Below, in pieces: positions 23,591 to 35,400 of a DNA stretch of 64,000 nt. The notes beneath the pieces were generated by a model. That model had not been told where the DNA came from. It worked only from the letters and a program-made list of their open reading frames with translations, and ran no database searches. How positions within the stretch are numbered: position 1 is the stretch's first letter; the number at the start of each line of letters is the position of its first letter. This stretch comes from Anisakis pegreffii. Lineage: Eukaryota; Nematoda; Chromadorea; Rhabditida; Anisakidae. Made by a program: the position numbers and the translations under genes. The DNA is taken from NCBI GenBank assembly GCA_035041965.1, contig JAPYMA010002963.1:214149-278148 (forward strand). The letters are read 5' to 3'.

Positions 23591-26500
23591 CAATTTACGC
23601 CGTCACCCCGCTGGCTAGGCGAGCAGGCCAATTGAACACAACCGAGTAATTAACTAGTTGCCATGAATATTTTGCGCAGTTAATCGTAGCCAAATATCAA
23701 TCCAATAAATAATCATAACTCTAGTAATATAAATATTCCGCCGATCGCTCGCAGCGATTGACAAAACAACCACTCGACGTCCAAGTAACAAGTAATTACT
23801 CTAGATTTTATATATTATTGTATAATACTTGGTACGAAAAGCAATATCTGAAAGCTGTTAAAGTGTGCACATGCCTTTAATGAAAGCGTTAAAATCCAAC
23901 TTGTGATGGCTGTAAACATGAACGATAGCGTTATCTACTTTATTCACCTAATCTGAGTTTTTATCAGACAAACAGCACAGAACCGGATTCCAGTCACTTA
24001 CTTTCTAGCGTTGCACTGAATTGTCGGACTCAGAACGAAACAGTTTCAGATACTCAAAAGGTGAAACAGATTTGGTAATTTCTAAGAATTTAGTATACAG
24101 GGTTTGTGTTTCTGCAGTTGGCCAATTATTTGTTTTGAAATAACAAAAAGAAACATCTTTGCACAGACTTTGAGGTCTTTGATTGCTCATTCATTGCACG
24201 AAGCCGAAAAAATGCAGCCAACTTTGAGAACACTATTGAATTATAGGCAGTCGAATTGTTTGATTGAAGGCCTGTTGAATTGGACTTGGAATGAAGGATG
24301 ATTGACTTAGAATGAGGTATGAATCGAAAGATGCGTTTAGGATTGCGATGCGTTTCTCAGTGTTTTGTTCAATCTGATTTTGCAAATTTTTTATGCATCA
24401 TTTATTGGCCATGAACGCTTATCTTCGTTCAATTCTCCTAATGGAACTTCTGCACTACATTTGATTTAATAAACCCCTCAAACATCTCGAGGTGACTTAC
24501 TCGATGAGGAAAAAAAATCAAATATTTGAAAAGCAATTGAAAAGGCATGATAAGAAGTGTTTCTAGCAAATTGTACACAATAAATCGATAACGGAAAACG
24601 CATCAGCGTGAGCGACTGTGAATTGGCTACTAATTCCTTAACTGAAAAAGATAATTCGATTATCAATGTGTGAGTGTCATTTTCGCACGTATATTATTAA
24701 GTCATTGTTATTACATAGAAATGAAGCAACAAAAAAATCACAGCAATGAAATAAATGCTCAATAATCTCGTCCCTATCGAATTCCTTCGTTAGCATCCCC
24801 ATTGACATCATTTCGAAACATTCTCACCATTTTCCTTCGATAATAATTCAACGCTATTATTATGATTATTACAGTCAACTAATTACCGGCAATTTTGAGA
24901 ATTTTTTCCGAAAAAAACTTTTCCAATGTAATTGAATGTTTGAGATGTGAGATCTTGAAATACATATGCATATAAGTTATCATTTATTCTCGACAATCAG
25001 ATGATGTGTTGAAGAAACAAGAGCAACAGTATGAAAGGAATGCATATAATTGGTACCAATACCGCAATTACTGAATAAGCTTGACGAATAGTCAAAAGAA
25101 TATCGGAGTAAATGAATTAAAAATGCATTGAACATCCGCAAACGAACATATATACACATAACTCAACACAGCTGTTGCATTTGATACATATAAGAATCAA
25201 ATGCAAGAATAGAAAAAATAAGAGCAATTTATTATCCACATATCAACCAGTCATGCGAAAGTTTTTCTCACCTCTACACCTCAACGCTTTGGCATAAAAA
25301 TCGCGATATGAATGGGCTTATGGTGACTAACAAATTATTGTTCAACTGAACACCTGACCGTCAACTTTTCCGACTCTACATATTGGTCAATCAAATAAAA
25401 GATCAACTTTTTGAATTTATTTTGATTCATATAAGTTCGGTGATACTGTGAACTTCAACGACAAAATTATCAAGCGCTTGCCTGCTGTTTTTTGGTTTTT
25501 TGAATCGGATTCAGCCGTTTAAGAGTAGTTGTGATCACCTAACATGGTAACTTATTGTTTCCATTCTTTGCATCAAAAAAACCTAAGAGCGGTGAAGCAG
25601 AATGATGTGTCTGGTATCCTTCAAATTGAATACAATTTGAAACTTGAAAAGGAATCATTTTGGAAAAGTGCTCACTTTCCAATTCCCGAAAGCAATATAA
25701 CAAATGAAATTGAAACAGGATCCTGATGTTTATGTGGAAAAAATGATGACAGTTGAAGAGATGTTTAATCTCTCGTCAAAGATTTCACTTCAGAAGATAA
25801 CTTATTGAATTTTCTCCCATCACTGAGCCGCATTTATTAAAGCCCGTCAGCGCGTTCATTGATGGAGCATTTATCATCTGCCAAATACCACAAAGAGTCG
25901 ACTGACTTTGCTCAATCAAAGTTAAAATTGAATCTCAACAAATATTCCTCGCAATAGATTCAACGGAAACATATACTCCCTCTTCACAACCTTTTGAATT
26001 GTCACTCTTACTTAGAATGGCTGCATTGATGGTGATGCAATGAATTTTTAATGCTCAGTATTCCATCAAAATTTTAATGTTCAGTCATAAATCTCATTAC
26101 TCACCCTGATTTACCCGCTCTGAAAAAAACGATCAATTTATGAGGTGATGGACTACCAGCTGTTTATTGCATGAACAGCAATTTTACTGTCCTGTTGATA
26201 GGCCTTTTAAGTGAACGAATCACAACTATGAGCTTTGGTCACGACGAATTGCATTGATTGTCTCATTGCCTCATCTTCGATTCAACTGAACTCTCAGTCA
26301 GCAACTCAGAGATATTGTCGATGAAAATTTCAATCATGTGAATGAGCACCCATTTTGGAGCATTCAAAAGTATTGAAATTACTGAGATATTTGTGAATTT
26401 TGAAGGCATTTTATGATCACATTCAAAAATGTGAGAGTGCATGAAAAGTCACGGAGGCTTTATTGACCCGATGACTGATTGCTGGTGGTGAAATATTTGT

Positions 26501-26833
26501 TGCATACTTACATTCAGCAATCTGAGAGTGTCAATGTCACACGCTCAACGTCCACGAGCAGGCTTCTGCTAGGCTGACGTAATGTTTACTCGCATTCAAA
26601 TTCTTGTAGCAAGGTTCGGGTGACATTTGAACGTGTCATTAGTTGCTATGGACTCTAATGGACTGGATATTGTTCATGATCAAATAGCAGTGAGCATCCG
26701 GATACAATTCTATGACGTTTCATCGAATGACTGACTGTTTCCCTTGTTCATGATGAGAATGGGGTTTTTAGTGTTTAGCGTCAACCGCATTTGCATTGTA
26801 TGATTTTATTTAAATTTAAACATTTTTGAATAC

Positions 26834-27761
26834 TTATAGTAAATGGAACATTGCAATCACACATTGAAGTGTTGCATCAACAATGTTAGCAATAGTGATT
26901 ACTGTAAAAAAAGGCGGATGAATTTGTATACACAGGAGAACATCTCGACAAATTTGAGTGGGTTCAGTGTTTTGCTTGAGACTCTTAATGATACCTTCGA
27001 GTTCGACATCGATTATTTGTCTGTAAATTGGATCCAATAATTTATTGTCTGCTGCTGCTAGTGCATCACATAAATTTGCATCACATAAATCTGCATCACA
27101 TAAATTTGCATCATATAGATCTGCATCACATAAATTGGCAGCTATACCGCATATCAAGAATTCTTCTTTTATTTCAGGCAACATAGTTATTATCTCATCA
27201 CAGTGGTGATTGTTTGATGTGAAAATAAACAGTTTGACTAGGGTATGCAGTGGTGGTTGATCGCTTTTTGAATTGATGCTCACTGAATTTTGTTCTTTGA
27301 GAGGAGAACATTGAAAGTAAACAATGCCCTTAAAGTTGCTGTAATCATCTCGAAATTTTATTGCTAATGGATTGAATATAAAGAATTAATTCACATCTTG
27401 AAGCGATTTCTTCGATTCGGTTGCAAACTAAAAGCTTTGAGGTTTTCACATTGAGAGCAGACAGACAATTTCAACAGATCTATCTCCCTTGAATCAAACA
27501 CAAACTGGTTTAAACTATAATCTGCTCTTTGCAAACAACACACGCTTAAAGAAATATTTCACAATGATGGATTCACCTTCTCCACATTGTTTTTGTGATC
27601 GGATAAAGACTGTTGAAGATTTGTTACAAATTTCTGGCACATTGCATCGTTTCCAATAAATTACTTTTAGAAACCTTTATGGGCTTTCGCCCAGGCTTGT
27701 AAACCGATGCACTTCTCACCGCTAGCACAATGATCAACCCAATAAACAAAAACAGTTTCAT
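26834..27761 (-). CDS. Saposin-like (SapB) secreted protein with an internal pentapeptide repeat
   Basis: Probable secreted SapB-fold protein. Model exons: 27761-27675, 27633-27577, 27504-27429 and 27282-26834; phases join and total 669 nt, 222 residues. It begins with a signal peptide (MKLFLFIGLIIVLA). The SapB cues are LSVCSQCENL at about 61-70, further cysteines at about 101 and 118, and a closing C-x5-C (ICRDVLLC). Between the fourth and fifth cysteine positions is a run of LCDAD/N-type units from a 15-bp tandem repeat at 27063-27137, which lengthens the loop and adds cysteines. A second SapB gene lies upstream on the same strand, so this is probably a small family cluster. Weak points: the first intron is only 41 nt, the donor of exon 3 (GTTTGC) is a guess, and about 30 hydrophobic residues follow the last SapB cysteine. 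It could also be a decaying paralogue. Confidence 0.55.
27063..27137. repeat. 15-bp tandem repeat, five copies, in coding sequence
   Basis: Five head-to-tail copies of GCATCACATAAATTT, one of them diverged, in frame with the minus-strand SapB gene. On that strand they encode units such as NLCDA and DLCDA. Confidence 0.9.
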
Positions 27762-29134
27762 TCTGACACGATCGCTCTTGTAGCGTCATCACAAATTCAA
27801 AAATTGTCGTTTGGTCGATTTCCTCGGAACAATTCAATCGTGATCAACATTCATCACAAACATTCATCCATCGTAAAACATTCATCCATCAGAAGTCGAT
27901 TAACTATATGTTGTCGCTTTTGGATTTTTTCCGGTTGATAAATGAAACCAGGTCATAATATAAGATTGCTTAAAGCAGAATATATGCAACCGTGAAGCAG
28001 TGACCGTAGATAAACATAAAGTCCATTTCGGTACATGAATCATTATAAGGAGAAGCATGACCGAAATTATCACAAAGTCGAGCAAATTAAGAACGAATAT
28101 TGGAACGACGCTGAAAGCTGAAAGCTCCTCTGAAAGTGTACTTTTATACTGCCTTATTAAATGGATCATTAAAGCTACTCACAAAATGTACCGATGATAC
28201 AATTAAATGACGAAATTAATTGGTCAAGTAATTTGACAGTAACAGAGAGACAAAAATGTATTATTTAGGTGGAGGCCGTTAAAGAAGTTCATCAATGTCC
28301 GATGGCTTTCACATTTGAGACGTTATTTTGTTTTTTCTTGTTTTTTTGCCATTCGATGGCATTCGATTGTTTTTTGTGTTTGACTTACTTAATTTTCTTG
28401 AGGTTGATTTCATTTGGCTGAAAACGCAACATAATAAGCAACATTGAAATGCTTGACATGTTGTGCTGGTTTGACACTGAATTACTTACTCTTCGTGACA
28501 ACTCGTCAACACTTCTTTCGCTTTTCTGAATGCTCAGAATTTATTCACTCTTTCCGCAGAGTCAACTCTTTAAAAGCAATACATGATGCTAATAATTGAA
28601 TTTTCGTAATAAGATTCGATTTAAGAGTTTGACTACTTGACATTTGAACATTTCCATGTTACGCTCTCCGAACTTCTATTATTTGATCTCGTTTCGTCGA
28701 GCATGTCGATAATCTTCAAGTGCTTTCGACGACTCACTAGTTCCTTGTTGGGATTTTCATACAAATGATTGTATCGATAAACATACCTCTTTGAGGTTCA
28801 CACAAACAGTTAATTTTATCTTATGCTGTATCACCATGAATCAAGAATAGATGAGCATTTATTGAAATATATCACAAAGGAATAAAACGTATAAATTTAT
28901 GCTGATGATTAGACGACGAGCATTCTATATATGAACACCAGACTAAACGTAAGGATCGGATTCTTTTCGATGAACCAATAGAATGAACAACAGTACTTCA
29001 CTCAGAAAGCTTAGTTGTGCTATTATCACCTACCATATCTTTGTGTCAATGATTCACTAATTCAAATCCCCTCAATGTCAACCATACCAAAAACATCATC
29101 GAGCTGTACCGTCCAATCATCAGCATTCTAGGAA
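27762..29134. other. Spacer between the two SapB genes, with a possible membrane exon
   Basis: A minus-strand frame at 27900-28169 includes a hydrophobic run (LLDFVIISVMLLLIMIH) and follows a TTTCAG at about 28110. A TATAAAAG-like motif lies upstream at about 28145. No second exon or family match was found, so I do not call a gene. The rest is featureless AT-rich sequence. Confidence 0.3.
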
Positions 29135-29820
29135 TCAGCACACTTCCAGTGAATAACAAATATCAATTGGTGTGAAGTCATTCTCAAACTCGCCGAGAAG
29201 TGACTCGATTTCCATTGTCGTGAAGTCCAGACAAGTCGGATAGAGGAATGGATCATTGTTCGAGAGCAATTCACAAGATCGCTCTAAACTCTGAAAAACA
29301 AACAAGAAATATTTACTTCACAAAGTTACCACGCAAATATTTACGTTCGCACGTAACGCGAACTTTTTCTGAAGATAATTGTTAAAAGTTGATTCGTTTG
29401 TTGAAAGTTCTTTGAAATACGATCAGAATAACAGTTAAAAATTCGATGTGTATCGTTCATCACCGAACAGCATTTGTCTTGAATGGCTGCACATCAGAGT
29501 GGCAACTCTCGAAAAAAAAACTCCAAGTTTCTGGAGTGCACTGAAGATGGTTTTCTATTTGATCGACAATTCGATTTAACGTAGCAATTGAACGACCACC
29601 TGAATTGAACAACTACCTGAAGAGACGATTCTTGGTTCCTACGAGCGGCTCTCAACAGATTTGTGAAGAAGTCTTCACATAACCTGCAAAAAAGATCGAC
29701 GGGTAGTGGTCGTGCATTTTTCCATTTAAGGATCTCTTGAGAATTTTGTACAGCCCAGTGGTCGATTTTTGCATCGATGCAAAGCGCAACACAAATTCCC
29801 AGAAACAAAGATCGTCGCAT
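29135..29820 (-). CDS. Saposin-like (SapB) secreted protein
   Basis: Small secreted SapB-fold protein, a family that includes saposins and the nematode SPP/caenopore proteins, which act on lipids or membranes. Two exons joined in phase 0: 29820-29617 and 29290-29135, 119 residues. A signal peptide covers about residues 1-17 (MRRSLFLGICVALCIDA). The mature part has exactly the six-cysteine SapB spacing: C45-x2-C48-x25-C74-x13-C88-x24-C113-x5-C119, with the last cysteine being the final residue. An AAATTTGCAG acceptor abuts the ATG, as expected for a spliced leader site; an in-frame ATG 24 nt upstream is less likely. One SapB domain fills the whole mature protein. Whether it is pore-forming, lipid-binding or otherwise cannot be judged from sequence. 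Confidence 0.87.
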
Positions 29821-30472
29821 CTGCAAATTTATCACATCAAACAACGCATTTCTTATGCATCCAACTCATGCAAAAATACAAACGAACGAATTCACTCACC
29901 ATCAGTGAAATATGAACAAATTTCCACCAAACTTGATGACGACTGGATGAAGGCGATAGCACGAAGATAAATGTAACACTCACAATAAGCAAAGCAAATC
30001 GTCCGTCGTAAATTATTCCCGTCGCATATGTTTAATAGACAAATGATTACTCAGTTTGCATGAATAATTTAACACAGCGACAGTTTGTCTAGGTTCACAA
30101 CAAAAACAACAAAATAAGCTGTGAAAGCTAGACACTCAAGTATTCAGTTGTATGAGTATAGCCGATGTATTGTACAATCATCAAAACTGGAAAACTTGAT
30201 AAAATGAACATTTGCTGTAGAGTAAACTGCTCATTCGTAAATTTGATGTTTTTCGATCAATCAAACTATCAAATTGTTGCGATTGATCCGTAGAATGATC
30301 TCGTTGCATTTTCATTCGACTCACACACCACAAAATAGTGTTGTCTGTGTGCACACACTAGGATTTGCATGTCGCAAATCATTTGCATAATACGAAAACC
30401 TGATGTTTGTATGGCATGCATGCCAATCGTGTCTGAGCAGTGCTGAAACTGAAAATTTAGCATTTTTTAACT

Positions 30473-31214
30473 CTAGTTAACTTCCACTTCTTTACAAGTA
30501 CAAGTTTTCATGACTTGAGACCGACTACTCGAAGATACTGACTGAACAGATTTTTGGATCAAAAGTTTTCTAAGCCGGTTTTCCTCACGCCAAATATTCA
30601 GTTCAAAAGCCTGAGAATTCTCAAACACTGAACGGAAGTGAGAAAAATGGAATGGAAAGCAGATATCCATAAGCGAAAACAAAACTTGAAATACCATCAC
30701 AGTCTAACCTCTTTCATCCCGCTTCGTACAATGGACTCTGGGCCAACAACGCAGTATTCCTAAAAAAATTCCGCAAATTAATATTCATTACTCGTCGCCA
30801 ACAAAACTGATCAGCAAACATTACAGAAGGAGTGTACGATCTTTAAGAATGGCTCATTGTTATGTCGTCCACTGGTTGCATGATAAGAGATGAAAAAGAA
30901 GTATACCTTTAAATTCTTGTAATTCACTTCAGTGGATATTTCCCTCTGTCGCCGTTTCGAACTTCTTCGCCCCATCTAGACAGCTGGCTGAAATATCTGC
31001 ATAGACTCTCACTTACAGGTTGCTGCGACAGTCTTGATGTTTTCTTGCGTCCCACCAGATTTATGCTGTGAACTGATGCTCGAGGTGAGGCGAACGAAAT
31101 AAATAATGTGTTCTGTCTTGCTGAACAAAACAATGTGAAGGATTTGGATAAGAACAGCAGTAGAAATGCAACAATATTGGTAAAAATAGTAAAGTCATTT
31201 GGACGGTCGTTCAT
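30473..31214 (-). CDS. Candidate small secreted protein, structure unresolved
   Basis: Exon-like blocks: 31214-31017 (66 codons), 30759-30709 and 30627 onward. The first begins MNDRPND, has a hydrophobic segment (IVAFLLLFLSKSFTLFC) that could be a signal peptide or anchor, contains a basic site LVGRKK, and ends at a strong GTAAGT donor. Joining all in phase 0 gives a 92-residue protein with two late cysteines, ending LRILRLLN at 30598. Read in another frame, the third block instead stays open to 30473 and looks more protein-like (ELNIWREENRLRKLLIQ), which would need a different upstream join. The two readings are incompatible, so the model is tentative. The GRKK site resembles a prohormone amidation and cleavage site, but no known peptide was recognised. 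Confidence 0.3.
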
Positions 31215-31259
31215 TTTAACAGTAATGTCGGCAAAAAGGCACTGACGTTTGAGTTTCAA

Positions 31260-32440
31260 ACGCGATAAATAAATTGACTGAGCTGTTGGATGTATACTGA
31301 AGCTTAAAACGTACTAACGTATTATTTCATCACATCACTCTATCCGGTGTGTCATGCTCGGGTTAACAAAATACTATCGTTTGAAAAATGGGTGACAACG
31401 GATAGTGACTATTTGATAACATCCGCGTATTCTTATGATCGCATGTTTTTCTATTTAAACAATTTCTGCATAATAATCGAACGGTTTCTTAAGGAGAACA
31501 TAACTCAAAATGGAACGCTAAACTTGTCTTTATTAGAATCCCGGGATGGAACAGGAAAAAAGCCACATCGAAATCATCGAATTAGCCAAGGAATTTTCCA
31601 TACAGAAATGTCTTATATTACCATTCTCGGAATATATCTTAATTCATGTAGTCATTTTCTGCAAGTAAGCCTGTCAGTATAAGGAAAAGAAACGCTGTAG
31701 GCAAAAGGTTTGTCAGAAGGAAGCCAACCTCGGCTCCTAGACATATACCTTTGAGAGTCCGCCTTATTCCCTAACGTTTATTAGACTTTTGTTCGCATTC
31801 ACAATGCTGGTTTTTATGAGTGTGCTATTCTGCAATTTCAGTAGTGTCAATTTTTCAACATAACAGTAAGTGGAGTCTTTTAAAACATTGCACTCAGCAA
31901 CGAAGCATGCCTTACGCGGTTTGCTTCTCCAATAATATTGCGCACTCCCTACACAGTCTCTCAGATTCACTTATATGTTTGTAAACAATCGCCTAATCGT
32001 GCAGTACAGATGCACGTATGATCCCGTTCCAAGATTTACGGAATGATTTCTCGATGTTTTAATAACATTCACGCTACAGGTGGATAACCGACAGGTCTTT
32101 TCCGATGGCCACCTTCCTTGCAGTCTAGCAGTGACTACTAACCCGACTTCAGTTTACCCAACGTCAATTTCCAGAAAGTGATAATCTACTTGGCCTCATA
32201 AGCCACATCACTGAACTATCATTTATATGTTGACGAATAAGGAAACACTGCCCATAACAAACACCTATAGACAGTTAGTTCATCGTGATACATTGACTTG
32301 ATGATATTTTGTTATCCACCAACTTTTTGAGTTTGTTATCCATCAATTTTTATCTCAAGTTGGTAGAGTTCATGTTCACAGCGTGTAGCGATGAAACTTA
32401 TGGGTGTGTGTGTGTGCAAATAAAAACAAAACAATTAATT
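31260..32440. other. Intergenic, no gene seen
   Basis: A plus-strand frame at 31347-31682 (111 codons) lacks any feature I recognise. A TG tract occurs at about 32405-32416. Confidence 0.4.
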
Positions 32441-35400
32441 TTGATTTTTTTATTCGTGGCAGCAGCACATTTAACGTTGTTTATATGGCTAAAGAGAATA
32501 AAACAGAACGAGCCAACTACACGAAGTCATTAAGATTAGCAACAGAACGGAAGAGAATCGATAAATAAAACAATGAACGAACATCCAAAAAAACCAATCC
32601 CTCTTTAAGATTATTACAAACATTCAACACAGTACGCAATTAAACATCAACGAACGAGTTATGAAACGACTCATTACGAACCAACTGCAACAGAAAAAAG
32701 GGATACGAAATTAATGGATAGGCCATCCAAATAGACGCCTATAGAGAGGAAAGGAAGAATGAATAAAGGACAACGCTGTGACTGAGCTTGAATGAATGTT
32801 CAATCTAAAAAAGAGAAAAGCATTATGGATGAAACTGATGATAATGAAAACTTTTATGAGAAGAATAATAGACGGATGGATGTTGGTGATGTGATTATTG
32901 GAGCAAAAATATGAAATGAAAATGTCGAAAATACGAAACACAAAACATCACAACAACGACAGAACATGACCTACGAAGAGACAAAACTCGTGGAGAACAT
33001 CTTCGGATGCAGCAAACTGCAATGCAATGACAATCCATAGAAGAATTGCAGCAATCAATGCAGATTTCGAACACCTCTGATGCATATTATAGAAGTTGTG
33101 CACTGTTTCAGTAAGCTTAAAGTAAATAATGCTAGAGTGAATAATAAAAACGTAATGCTAACAGCAATCACAACCAATAAAAAGTTGCAGTAATTTTTGC
33201 CCAGAAAAGAACCTGTTGAAACGTTTGCTAATAGATAATTTCGCTGATCGTTGATAATGATTATTAGTATTGCTATTATAGAAGACCATAATGGTACGTA
33301 TTCGATCAACGATTCATTTGTAGAATTGCTTGAAGAATACTCGACTTGTAATTATCTGTCGGATTGAAAGGGTGATACTACAAAACATTATGAATAAACG
33401 TTAAAACGAACAAGATGAATTCAAGAAAATGACGAATACTAAAAGCAATGAAATGGTACGGACGACGCTAATCGCCAGAAACAATGAAATGAATGAAGCA
33501 AGATGTTTACGTAACATTATGTTATGAATAAATTTTGCTTACAGACCACCACCACCACCATCACAACAACAAAAATATTAATCTTAAAAATAATAATCTT
33601 ACTACTAATGTTGAAGATAAACGAATAAAACGATGTTCTTGATATGAAATTGTAACCGATTCAAATGAACCAACAAAATAAATAGATTACTGTAAGGATG
33701 CAGATAATATATGCGCATCAAATATTGAAATAGAAGTTGCATTAACAAGCATGACAACAACAAAACAACGAACTAGATGGCGTCGTTTTGCAGAGAATGA
33801 ATCATTCAGACAATAATGCAACGATCAGACGTGAGAATACGTTCCAAACGGATTGATGCTGACGGATTTCCATAGAATATCACGAAGATAATCGGCGTAA
33901 TTCATCCCGTTCTCATATATATTTGAACAACAATACAATTGATCAGTGATGATACGCTTTAGGTTAATCATACGAAATATCAGACTACAATAAATATCTT
34001 CTCATTTTTGAATCAAATTCGTTCGATTACAATTGAAAAGGAATGAATATGAGAGCACGGTTCGTATAAGGAAGAAGATAAATTGTAGTAAATAAACCTC
34101 TTTGAACTGGATCTTGTAAACGGATCGAATGAACAACACATATAAAGTTGTATATAGACATTGATGCAGAATGGTGTCTTCATAAACTTAAGTATCTTAT
34201 CAGTTGATTAACGATGATTGATTTGTCAAGACCTCTCTGTCAAATAGCAACACGTCAAGTTCCGGTATTCTCATACTAAAATTAAACATTCATGCCAAAA
34301 ATAGCACGTACTGCCAATCAAGCCAGAGCGCCCAAAACTATTGTTACTACTACAATATCAACAAGTCCAAAACAAGCAGCAAATCTGGGCTTTGTGAATT
34401 TCAACTCGACTGAAAGATCGTAAATTGAATGTAATACCGGAACTCGTCAATGCTACCACAGGAGAATACAATGATAGTAGCTGAATTGATGAAATGTTTC
34501 GAACAGATTATTGAGTAAAAGAAATGAATATTTGATGTGTTATTGTAGCCAACGAACTGAGAATAACACCTCTCAGAGTGCAATCAATTCCTTCAAGTGG
34601 ATACGTAAACGATACAATTAATAAAGACTGATAATAATCCAAATAAAATTCTATGGAGATAACAACGATTCGAGATGAAAGTTGCTACAATCAAACTCGA
34701 ACATACTTGATCGAAATTAAATGAAAATTAGAGTAGAATGCATACATTCATGTGTTATAATGTATATGAGAAGGGAGACAATTTTAGAAATAACAATTAT
34801 CGTTTAAAGAATTTAAATATTAACGATGATAGAAAACGTTGGATTTAGTTTTATTGGATGACTATCACCACCGAAAATTGGGAAAATGTGCAACAAAATA
34901 ATGATGGCAATAGTCTTACTATTAGCAGCCAACAAAACACTACTTCGTGATGATATTTTCTTGATGATACAAAACCAAAAACAATGAAGGAGAACTTATT
35001 CGGGAGATTTTTGGAGAGATTTTAACGCATAAAAGAGGACGATAATACAAAGAAAAATGCTGACAGTAAACGATAGCAATATTGTGGGCGATGAATGCTG
35101 ACAATGACTTATTGAAGAACTAACACCAGATCATAATGACACACAGTTGATTGAATGGACAGGATTTGACAATAACGATGAAACAACTGCACACGAGCAT
35201 TTTTTAAATGTGAGCGTCATAAACGCTACGTAATAAAAATCTTTAAAAACAATTAACAATATACAATACAAATAATAACTTAGATGAAAACGAACATTCC
35301 AAACAACGACTGAATGAAATCAGTGATACTCAGTCTCTCGTTCGCTTGACATTTTCTAACAAATTTAACGAAAATTTGCATTCATAGTTCGAGTGCAGTC

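Larger units (their letters stand above)
18202..26833. other. Gene-poor region with inverted repeats
   Basis: No gene identified over about 8.6 kb. Several frames of 60-90 codons (20372-20557 +, 20891-21300 +, 21982-22242 -, 25544-25726 +) lack family features. A minus-strand frame at 24005-24190 reads like protein (for example NNWPTAETQTLYTKFLEI) and might be an isolated exon, but it lacks supporting splice context. Structures seen are the hairpin at 18297-18433, the palindrome at 18431-18489, and an inverted pair at 22399-22476 and 23511-23590. Upstream exons of the gene ending at 17843 may be hidden here. Confidence 0.4.
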
